A stretch of 64,000 bases of DNA. Source: Actinernus sp. WN-2022 (taxonomy: Eukaryota; Cnidaria; Anthozoa; Actiniaria; Actinernidae). The notes under the pieces were generated by a model that worked only from the letters and a program-made list of their open reading frames with translations, was not told the origin of the DNA and did no database searches. Location: NCBI GenBank assembly GCA_030867875.1, contig JAOWCC010000064.1, positions 33,626,802 to 33,690,801 on the forward strand, read 5' to 3'. Shown piece by piece: positions 47,001 through 59,000 of this stretch; position 1 is the stretch's first letter, and every line of letters begins with the position of its first letter. Position numbers and translations under genes: made by a program.

Positions 47001-50000
47001 TAACGAAGAGCATTTCAACAATACCAACAACGCAACACTGCCATCGTATGGCACTTAGATGCAGCAGTACAGGTATTTTCTTTCAGTTTCCGTGGATTAT
47101 TGGACCAAAACCATCGACAATCCTCCGGCCGGCTAGACTAGCTTACTGTGCGATATTTGGATCGCCACATCCCTTTCGTAAATGTAAGAATTTTCCATCG
47201 AAAGCCCCTAAAAGTCCTGTCAGCCCTAGAATAACTGAACATCTTGGTATTTCAATCGAAGAAACCTTTAGTTTCAGCAAAATAAAGGTTAAGAATGGCC
47301 CCGAATCTTCGCTCCGTTCCTCCGTTGCTTCGCACACTATACAGATCAAAACCAGGATCGGTCAGGTGTCGAATCTGATTGGTTGATCCTGTCACGTGTT
47401 GGGATCGAACAATGGGCTCCTGTGTAATCTGATTGGTTGCTGGCGCATTTCAGCGACACAAAAAATAATAATAATAATAATAATAATAACAAGAGGCCCT
47501 GAGTGGCCTTAACTCGGGCCATCTATAGCATGTACTGCATGGAGTGCTAGCATAATTTTGTGTCAACATGGTTTGTGCTAGAGTAGCCAGAACAACACAC
47601 ATATACAGCATGTACATTTCAGCCACAATTTCCATCAATTCTGTAGTTTAATATTACTTTCTTTTCAATATTATTGTTCCTTGAGGGTCATTAGAATTAC
47701 AAAAAAAACTTGGTATGGGTGTTGTTGATTGAAATGCAATGGTTATTTGAGTAGTCTGCACAATATTGAGTCACTCAAATTTGATGCATAGTAATTATAT
47801 CAGGTGCAGTACAACTATGAGAAATCAAGCAATTTAGAACAATAAATTCCACATAATGTTGCTATTCATTGTGAATAGTTAGGTAATGTCATTCTACATG
47901 TGAAATAAAGTCATCTATTTGTAATTCTCAATTATTAACAAACCAGTGGAGACGGCTGACATTCAGGCTAAATTCTCAATACAATATTTTCGATTGAGGT
48001 TGTAAACTACAGACCACCATTTTCTAGTATTAGTGAGCTGCCACTGTGCTAGTGCTCATTTTCTACATCTTGAAGGAGACTGAAACTTATAATGGCAGGC
48101 CACAAATAAACATGCAATGTCCACTCATTTTATATCATTGGGGTCGCAGCAAGATTAATTTTCATTCCCAAATAATTTGTAAAAGTACTCGTACTCCGGA
48201 TCATGACCGAGTGAAAGTGACGATGCTGACGCCAAGAACTGAGGAACAACAACAACAATTGCATTTATTTTCTCATAAGATGATGGAAATGTTTACGAGT
48301 ACCGGTAATAATTAAGGCATAATAAGAAATACAATGATGAGAAGGTAGGTCCTTAAGGTAACCTCAGGGTTATCTTAAGCCAGGACCAGCTCAGATGGAA
48401 AACACTGAAACAAGATCTAGCTTGCATGGATATATTATGGTACCAAGAAAGGGGAAGAGAAAGAAAGAGTGCCACTTGCATGTAAGTATACTCTTAGTTC
48501 TGGACCAAATTTAGTTATGTTATGTTATAAACTTGCAATAATGATAAATACACTACTCTATACATAATATCATTATGTCAGTTCTAAAAAAACACATTAA
48601 ATACACTGTAGAATGCCAAAACCAAGAGATAATAATCAAATACAAAGAGGTACAGGCCAGATGTAAATAGACCCGGGAAATAGAACAAAATAAAACCAGT
48701 GTCAATAACACGCCACAGATAAATATGCGATTTCCACATCAGAGTCATTTATCGTTCGTTTGAAAAAAATCTTCATTTCGGATTACTTACTCAGTTTATA
48801 CTCACTCACTGCATACTGGATTTTCGTTCCCGAATTTATAAACATTTAAATACATGTGCATGGGGGGCAAAACGACTGTAGAGTGTAGTTCTTTTAAAAG
48901 GCCCCTGTCAGTCAGAGAACTGAGAAATCGGGTCATTTCTATTACACTTTCGAGAGGTTAATAACAATAAATAACAACACAACGACAGTCAATTGGTATA
49001 AAGGTTATCATGTTCAGATTAGCGGCTACTTACATTTACAAGCTGTTGTCTTTATATATAGTCAGTGTTGATCGCAGAGCAGACAGACCGCTGTCACGTC
49101 TCACGAGTGTATCTTAAAGCATGTCGCATAATATGTGATAAATTCCCGTCCAAAGCCCGTAAAACACCTCTCAGCTTTAGAAAAGACAACAATCTTGGTA
49201 TTGCACTTGAAGAAACCTTTGGTTTACACAAAAAAACAGCTGATATTAAAGGTTTCGCTATTAAGTCAAAACTCCCACTCGCCGCCATCTTGAAAAACCT
49301 GGAAAGTTGTCCACTGTTCACGTGACCAGCACAGTGCAATCTGATTGGTACGGTGGTGAAAAGAACTTGCAAAGTAGGAGCAATCTGATTGGTTGACGGC
49401 GCAAAATCTCGACACAAAAAATAAAAACTTGCGATTTCTGACTCGAGCCAGCCGAAGGCCTGGCCCGAGTAATAATAAACGGCTTGCATTTTCTGACTCG
49501 TGCCGGCCAAAGGCCCGGCCCGAGTAATTATATTGTTACATGAAAAAATAGATTGTCGCCGTGAAACGTCACCGCTGGCGGCGGCCGTGAAGTTCAAAGC
49601 CCCAAATGGCATATCTAATATCCAATATTTTCAAAAACGCAAATGCATGTTCTCAAACTCATTAATGATTCATGATGAATACAATAGAAATCAAGACCAC
49701 GATGAGTATTTAGAAATCGTTTCCAAATACAGCTCGCATTTCAAGACTTTAATATCGCTAATTTTATCATTAAAGCCATGTAAAAAACTCAGAGCTTGTT
49801 TTAGATGCGAGTTTCTAAATACAGTGAGAAGGTATTGAAAAACCTCAGCTTTGCCTCGGTTTTCAACCCCCTCTCACTTTATTTATTTATCGCTTCTAAA
49901 ACAGCTCTGAGTGTTTTACATATTACTTCCAATTATTTCAACAAATTTCCAGTTTAGACCATTAATTGCCAACAATTTAACGACAATTTGTTCCAACAGT

Positions 50001-53000
50001 CAGGGTGTCCATGTAGACAATACAAAGACCACATACCGAAGGCGCAATGACACCTGTCAGAAGAGGACCAAGAGCAGCACCTGTGAAAAACAGACGTCAA
50101 TAGAACCTTTAAAACAACACTACAAAAATAACACCCTGAGTTAGAAGAAAAATACCCTGTGAATGTCGTGATATGCTTTTCAAACCTTTTCGATAGAGGA
50201 TGGTAAAGATTAAAGTGGATTACAAAAGCTTATTCTAGAAAACTTGATTTCGGTTACAGTGAACCAATCTACATTTCTCTTATAAGCAGTACTTTCCATC
50301 CACTCGAATCTTTGCCATCTTTCACCAAAATTGTCTCACATTTTCTATAGTATATCTGTAAAGCATACTCTGCTAATTTGAATACTTATTTTTGTCTTTT
50401 GACATGAGGAAGTTATCATTTCGGGGTTGATAGTGCCTCTAAGCCTGGTTTTTACTAGTGACGGAAGGAGAAGTTCTAGTGAAAATGAACAAGATGGAAA
50501 CATAAGCACAAAGAACAAGCCTCGCTTGCATGCTATACTTACATTGCTAAGAACCAGAGCATTCTGATTGGCTAATTCTTAAGATAAGATAAGCTAAGCT
50601 TTATTTATCCACGTGACATTACTGAGCCTAAAAAGGCTCGTTACAAAAATGTATGTGTAGCTACAATAAAAACTACAATACATCTACAAAGCATCATTAA
50701 TTAATTAAGGGGAACTATGGAAGAATGGTTCAAGAGACATTTCAACAGTATCATTATATATGATAATAATCCTAAGATAATATATATATATGAATGGAGT
50801 CATGAGATAGATAGAGCACTGGATACAACGACACTCGTCTTGGCCTAGTTTAAGTTTCTTAAGCTTTGCAGCAAAGTTTTTAAGATTAGGAGCCTCCCTG
50901 ACATGAATAGGTAGTTTGTTCCATAGTCGGCATGCAATATACGAAAAAGATCTGTGTTTGAAACTAGTATTGGGGGCCAGCTGAGTAAGTCTACTTCCAT
51001 TTCCACGGAGATTGTAAGTACAGTTTTTGATACTAAACATATTACTTATATAGTTAGGATATTAATCTTTATAAATAAGCGTAAGAGCTTGTGCACAGCG
51101 CCTATGCTTAATAGATTCTAAGTTATATTGTGGCAAAATCTGTTCATATCTAATAGACTTAGGTATCTTGAAGAGAGTTCTGAGTACATAATAGTTAGTA
51201 TGCTCTAACTTATCTGATAAGGTATTATTGATTCCTATTAAAAGAGGGCTACAGTAGTCAAAATGAGGGAGGATATACGCCTTATATAGTTTCAATGCCG
51301 TGTCACTTTCAATAAAATTCCTGATTCTGCGCAGAGCGGCAATCTTCGCATGAACTTTACTGAGAACTGATTTTATGTATGGGGCAAATGTTAACTTGTT
51401 ATCGATACGATGTTAACTCCCAGCAGCTTAAGTTCTTCCTTAACCCAGATATTACTTGACTTTAAGGCGAGCTCGTAGTTATAGGTGGATTTACCAATGA
51501 TCATGGCCTGCGTCTTAGTGGTGTTGATAGTAAGGTAGTTGTCATCAAGCCACTGTGATAAGCGTGACAAGTCACCGTTTATGCAGAATTCAAAGACTGC
51601 AGGTGAGTTACTTGCAGAGTAACTGGTAATGTCGTCTGCATACAGCCTTAGTTCCACATTCTTGGTGGTACGGGTTATGTCGTTAATATATATATATATT
51701 GAATAGAAGCGGTCCCAGAAGGGAACCTAACGGACGCCGCACTGGACTGTGCGCCAACTGGAGTAGCTGTTTTCTATTTTGACTCGCTGCTGGCGGTGGT
51801 ACGAGCGGATCAATTTCAAGGAGGTTCCTAAGACCCCATATTCCTTTAGTTTTCTTAGTAGGAGACGGTGACATAGCGTGTCGAACGCCTTGCTCAGATC
51901 TACTGGCATCAGAGACCGTTTCTCTCTCATCTAGTGCTTCTCTCCAATCCTCTGTGATCTTTAACAGGGCCGTACAACACGAGTGTCCTCTTAGGAAGCC
52001 AGATAGACTGTCAGAGAGTAGGCGGCGTGGCACAAAGTAATTGTACAATTGATTGTGCATGACTCGTTCGAATATCTTGGATACACACGGTAGTATGGAG
52101 ATGGGACGATAGTTGGCTTTAGCAGCTTCACAGTCCTTTTTGAACGAGGGATTGATATTACTAGATTTCCACTCGCTAATCCAGCATGATTGTTCAGGAC
52201 AGTAATTAATCAGGCGAGCCAACAGTGACGCCAGAGCAGGGGCCGAAGCTTTCAGGAACCTGGGGGGAATGTTGTCTGCACCAGTAGCCTTGGAGCCATT
52301 TAGAACCATTAGCAAGTCTAAGATGTAATCAGAAGACACAGGCTGGAAACTAAATGTATTTCTCTCGATCTTTCATTATTTCATTTATAAGGCCTATACT
52401 ACGGTGATTGTCAAAGTCAGATTCCGTGAGATCTAAAGGATGGTTCAGACCAGATTCAGCGAAGTAGTTGTTAAATATCTCCGCGACTTCTTGGAGGTTG
52501 CTGTGCACTTGGCCATTTTCAACGAGAGTTATTTTGCTCGAGTTTGGCCCGTGCGTGTTAGGTAAAAGAGGCTTCAATTTCCTCCAAAATTCTCTAGGAC
52601 TCGTTTTATTAGGCTTCTCGTTGGCGAAATAACCGCGAACGGCTTTACGCTTCAGTTATGTAATTCTTCTCACTGGAACATAAGCAATGGAAGCTCGATA
52701 GAAGTAGAAGCAGATATGTGAGAATGAGGAAACCTTCCATTCCTTCTGCTTCTGCCAAGCTTACGCTTGTGTTTACGTCTCCATTTCTTAATTTTCTCTA
52801 CAACATAATGTTCCTTATGTTCTGCTTCCGTCGCTAGTGACAATCAGATGATCCTAACATATTGCATATAATGGATTATACATCACAAGATGGCAGCTGT
52901 CAAGTTTACAATGCACTCAAACCAACCATGCATTTACAGACTTTGAACAACTATGTAACAAGTCTGTAAAATGTACCGACTTTGTAAAACGTCTTCGAAT

Positions 53001-56000
53001 ATACACATTTACAGATATTTTACATACATTTTAAGCAGTAGTAAATTTAGAGAATTTTACAAAAAGTCTTTCCCTGCTAGCAGAGATCTCTTCCTTCCCA
53101 CGACGAGAGAGAAAGGCTGCCTGTGCTTTCTTTGTAGCGCATGCGTTGGGTTACCTAGCAACCCTTGCCCCCACGTGACTTTGACGTGGGCTCGAAAAGT
53201 GTAAGCGACGTGTAAGGTTCGACCATGCGCACAACGCATTTTCCGTTAAAACTGGTTTCAAAACTTGTTTGGTTCGTCCAAGGTTGTGTACGGCAGTATA
53301 TCAAAGAAGGCGTCGTACACCAACAGAGATCTCTTCCCTTTCTCTCTCTCGCCGTGTGAAGTAAGAGATCTCTGCTAGCAGGGGAAAAAAGCCTGCGGTA
53401 CAATGTTATAAAAAGTCTGAAAAAGAATACTTTACACTGATTAAAAAGTTTGTGAATATGGCTGTAAATTTGTACACTTTTTATAGTCTGTAAATGGTTG
53501 GATTATTTCAGTTATAAGGCGAAATAAAATATTATATTATTTTAAAGGATAAAAATAAAGACTACCATTTATTGCAGAAGTCTTTTGATCAAAGAATTGC
53601 TTCCTTGCCCATTCTATCATTGTTCCTACAAAACTCAGAAAACTAATTAACTCACCAAACGACCCCGTTCCATCTATAATGGCAGTAACTGTTGCCATAG
53701 CTTTTGTGTCTCCCTGTAAACAGTCATGAGTTCCCTACAAACACAATTGGTGGGTTGCATTGGTGGCCATGTTTGTTCATAAGAAGAAAATATACCTCAT
53801 TATTAGACAGATATTAAAGTAAATTCGTGAGCTGTGATTGGTCAATTTGCAGTCCATAATTTCCCGTATGGACCTTCCACCCACTTCCGGTCTCAAAGAA
53901 AATGAAGAAGTCATATAATAAACATCTTATTAACCTCATTTGCTCGGTCTGTACCGTAAGTTATGGATCCTTGTTTTTTTTTACACCCGAAGCATGCAGG
54001 CCACACACAAAAAAAAAGGGGGGGGGGGAATTCAGTCCATAATTTACGGTATGGACCTCGCACTCGGTTAATAAGTAAGGGTTCTTAACTCACTCCTCGC
54101 ACAGCCCAAGGAATCTATATCACTAAGATCCAAAGAGCGAGTTAATAACTGACTTACTACCATTTGCATGAGGTTTGGATGCCTTTATGAATAAGGTCAA
54201 TGAACCAGAGGCCATTTAAGCGTTGGCTTGTTGCTTTTGAGTGGCCAACCTTTTTTGAAATCCTGTTAACTAGAACACTGCCCCCCTGTATTTTGCTTGG
54301 GACGTCGTGTTATCAGAAGTCTACCGTAGGTGTAAGTTCACTCAACCACTGCTGACAAAATAAAACATGTACGTTCTTGGACAGTCATTTGATTATTAAA
54401 GTAACATAAAATCTAGTATAAAAAAAATCCGTTTTTAATTGACACCTACCAGATTTGCAGAAACTGCTGTGGTTATCAGTGCATATGGCCCATTTACAAG
54501 CACACCAGTGAGAAACATCAAACCTGCAATGATCAAACATGGTGACATATATACATGTGTCACTTAAACTGGGGCGGATACAGGGTTCTGTGTGAGGGGA
54601 TTAATTTGTGATTGTAGGTGGAGGTGAGGTTGGGGGGGTTTGTGGTTGCTGTTGGGGGAGGTGAGGTTGCACGATATTTGTGGTTGCAGGGGAGGGGGGG
54701 AGGTGGTTTTAGGGGGAGGTGGGGGTTGGAGACAAAGCGACTACTGGATGCATTTGGCAACTTCTTTGTTGTCTTTTTTGAGCAAGTGAGAGAAAGGGGT
54801 TTGAAGGAATCAGGCTAAAGGCACCCTACTGGGCTTCTGTTATTGGTCAGTGATTAGTGATAGACAATATTATAAGTAAATACTACACAATGTAATAATT
54901 ATTGTTTAACAGTGGTCATGTTTGGCTGATGACTCATGGTGCAGCTTGTTCACCGATAGAGGTAACTTAACACACAAAACAAAAAAGATTGAACATTTAA
55001 AGGGGCTGTCTTAGCCTCCATTTTTGATGTCCTAAAAAATGGCCACCAAGCCAAAATTCAGTTTTATAGCTTGAGCTTCTCAGCTCTAGTGAGAATGATC
55101 TGAAGAAATACGTACGGTACTCAACAGATCCTGAATACCTTAATTTGTTTAATTCAGAATTGGATTACAGGAAAGGAAACTCATAACTTGCGAGGGGTGC
55201 AAAGGACACTGGGTGAATGGCCCCTTTGAGAACTGAAACTACTCACCTATATTTTTCCCTAAACTGGCATTTGCAAAAAATCTGTACACAAAAAGCTATA
55301 GGAAAATGAAACAAAATAAAACAGAAAGTTAAAACCTGAACAACTACGATTTTATTTAGGGCATACTGTTAATGTTCCTACAAAAAAAAACAGAAAGTTA
55401 AAACCTGAACAACTACAATTATATTTAGGGCATACTGTTAATGTTCCTACAAAAAAAAACAGAAAGTTAAAACCTGAACAACTACAATTATATTTAGGGC
55501 ATACTGTTAATGTTCCTACAAAAAAAAACAGAAAGTTAAAACCTGAACAACTACAATTATATTTAGGGCATACTGTTAATGTTCCTACAAAAAAAAAACA
55601 GAACAAAATATAAAAAGTAAAGTCTCTTTATTTAATACACGACTTTCATAATGGCCGCCTCCTAATTTACATATGTGATTTCCCGTTTCGGTAGTTTATC
55701 TACATGTATAGAAAATATGAAAATTGCCATGTGAAAGAGCATGTCGACATTAGTGAACTTGTGAAAGTTGTGTGCTGTAGCTTAAAAAACAATGAAGTTA
55801 CAGCCAGTTGAAATTAGAGAGATTTGTATGAGAAATACAACGGAAGCCTTACTAGCCTCGCTTTCATGTTTTTCTGCATTAGAAATGCTCATAGCTCAAC
55901 ATCAATTTTCCACATTGCTCTAAAACTCAAAACTATTACTAGTTTTAATGTGATCTTTCATGTGGTAGGATTAGTTTTCCTCTACAGATTGGTCTTCCAA

Positions 56001-59000
56001 ATTATGCAAATTAGGAGGCGGCCATTATGAAAGTGGTGTATGGTGGTAACTTCTTCAGTCTAGCAGACTGCTCTGTCAGGAGGCTGACGGTGTACTAGCT
56101 TTACCTCCTTCCACGTCAGAGCTCCGTAAAGGGAATTCAAAGCTATACAACATTACATACTTGGATCATTAGTCAAGTGATCCAGTATTATCAAACTCAT
56201 TAATAATTCATGATGAAAAACAAAGAAATCAATGTGCGATAAGTGATCTGTAAATCTAATAAAGATTTCGTCTGGATTTACATAAACTTTTGCTTCGATT
56301 TTCTTGGCCAAAATAGGATGTATGGCCAAAATAACTGAAAAACATGACTGTTTGATACATATAAGTAATAAAATTATACATAATTTGTGTTTGTCCTTTA
56401 ATTTATTGAATTTACAAACTCTCACTTTCAGCTCGAGTTTCTAAAACCAAGCATGGCTACTTATTAAATAAACCTTTTGCATTGTGATTAATAAGCCGGA
56501 CTTCAACCGAAACAGGGGGTATTACCAACTTCCGCACATCTTTATTTAAAATTCTGTGTAATTCTCAGCTCTCAGCATTTGACTATGGTGAAGATACATG
56601 CTCCAAGCTGCTTTCTAAATTATCGTGTAGAGTTACACAAAGTTTTAAATTCTGTTTACAATTAAACTCTACACAGATGAATCTTCATAGAACATAATTC
56701 TGAAGGTATTTTCACTGTTCTTTCTCCAAACTCTCTACAGATAGTGTTGTTATGAGAGTCCAGTGACCTACCATTGGTCCAGCCATGAAGAGCATGGTAA
56801 CCACAGTGATTCCACTGCAGTTTGTCTTGTCTGACACAATTCCTGCCAAAATACCACCTAACAGAAAACAAAACATGATGGACTTATGACCAACCAGTTG
56901 AATAACGTACTGTACATGTAACTTCGTTACTACATTTGTATGAGGATACTCTATTCCTGCACAGTAATGTCACCAATGATTTTGAAAATATATTAAATCA
57001 CAAACATTTCGAACTGGTTCTACGTAAAGGAATGTCAGCTCCCTTTCTTGCTCCTCCAGCAACCCCCCTCCCCCCCTTCTCCTCCTCCCACCCCCTGTGA
57101 CAAATGGCACCTAGAACAATTACCATTTGCACCAAAAACTGGTATTTTCAGATGGGAATTCAAATGGATGGTTCATTCCACTGGAAAGTTTTTGGTAAGC
57201 AAGGGAAACCTTCAGAGATTTTCCTCTTTTCCATTCCAACTGAAATCACTGAAAAGTTGTGTACGATTTGCACTAATCTACTCATTCCATGTCCCGTCTG
57301 TAGCCAGGTTTCCAGCAGATTTTAATGACTTAAAACAAAATTCACAAATTTCTCATTGAGCAGCTAGTGACTAAGGAAAATAAGGTTCAAAGTCTAATTT
57401 ATTATCATTGACTGCATAAATGTACCTGCAATGCCTCCAAAATCAAAAAAAGTTGAGAGATCGGCAGACTTCTCTGGTCCATATCGTTTTCCTCCAATAT
57501 CTAGAAACCATTACAGACAGTAGGGTTTGTAATTTATTTTTATTTCTTATCAAACTCAATAATAATTTATGAAGGAAAAACAAAAGAACTGAACATTTAA
57601 TGAGTGTTTATAAATGTGATATAGATACATGTATGGTCTCATTTACATAAACTTTAACTTGGCCAAAATAAGTTGTATCGCCAAAATAAATGAAAACATG
57701 ACTCTACATGCACATCTAGAAGTTAGATACAGAATTCAATTCTGTGCTTTATCAGATTTATAAACTCTCACTTTTAGCTCGAGTTTATAACTCCAATAAA
57801 GCACCGCCACTCATTTTGTATCAATTACATGTACTTAACCATCAATACTTAAAACTAAAGTTCTTTTGCAAATCTCTTTAACATACAGATGAATGTGTCA
57901 GTTCAATACCTGTGTTTTCAATGTAGAAAGGCAGCCAGAAGAGAAATGTGTAGCTGACTAACTTGGCAAAGAAAAGACATAAAGAGTATTCCACAACTCC
58001 CTGCAAAAGGATTAAGCAAACCTTTAGTACAAACCTTTATTTAAGAGGATTAATTACTATCAAAGTTTACAGTGTGACTACTGAAACCTGCAAGGCCACT
58101 TAATTAGACAACAAGAACCAATCACATTGCAAAACAAAAACAAAGCATTCCAACTTACGGTTACTTGGGCCAATCAGTGTCGATTACAAGACAATAGCAT
58201 TTAGACTTGCTCGAGCTTCGATCTGGTAAAAGGTGAATTTGGTCGACTACAGTAGTTCTGAAGTCAAAGTCTTTCGAATGAAGAAAATTGCATGGATATG
58301 CTAGGATTTATACTTTGGAATGCTTTAGTTTCGTTCTGCACATTTGCAGGAAAAAAAACCCTGTCTTTTCACTGACCAAAAAGCATCTTTCACTGACCTC
58401 CAGCACATGCTCATATCTGTAGTAATATGATCCCACACATGATTACGTAATAATATTATATACCACATGATTCATGGTAATTAACATATAGCACATGGTC
58501 CGAACAGAGTATCAGAATAAACGGGTACACAGAGTCTTCACTCATGTCTTTCCTATATTAAAGAACCCTATAACAGGTCACTACATTGGCGACGAGGACT
58601 ACGGTAACAGGAAAAGAAAACGAGAAGAAGAGAAGTGAAAATAGAAGCGACATTGAAATGCCAGACGGTCAGGAATCTGTTGGATCGACCAGCGCAGCGA
58701 GCAATGCTCAGAATATTACAGTGGTCAACAGACAACTTAACATAAGACCATTCATCGTATCGAATGATACAAATGACACAGCCGTTCGATGGTCCAAATG
58801 GAAAAAAGACATCGAGAGACAATTTCGTTTCTTCGGGCTGACGGATCCAGACGTCAAGAAAGACGGGATGATAATTTACGGAGGAATGCAGATTGCCGAA
58901 CTAGAGGAGTCGCTACCAGACTTACCACTACAAGCGGACGAGGATGTCTACGCACAATTTGTTAGAAAACTAGATAAGCACTTTCTGCCACGTAAAAACA

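Larger units (their letters stand above)
41609..49527. mobile_element. Hairpin-ended element HE-1, split by two later insertions
   Basis: The left end CAAGACGCCCGTTGGGC is followed by ACTCGGGCC. The right end is CTGACTCGTGCCGGCC with GGCCCGGCCCGAGTAA (49493-49527). The original element, about 1.8 kb, is the sum of 41609-41961, 46117-47489 and 49473-49527. It was opened by the palindromic array (41962-46107) and by HE-2 (47490-49472). A 183-codon ORF at 46835-47386 has no recognised family; part of it resembles HE-2 at about 65% in DNA by eye. Lies wholly within the SLC37-like intron 41140-50036. Confidence 0.7.

Noticed and set aside
46835..47386. 183-codon plus-strand ORF as a host gene
   Set aside because: It lies inside transposon HE-1 within an intron and matches no known family.
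55352..55606. 84-codon ORF with a repeated FFFVGTLTVC segment
   Set aside because: Direct translation of a 69-bp tandem repeat in an intron.
58586..58657. Start of the Gag frame at the TTG right after the 5' LTR
   Set aside because: This overlaps the primer-binding region; the first ATG at 58658 is the more reasonable start.
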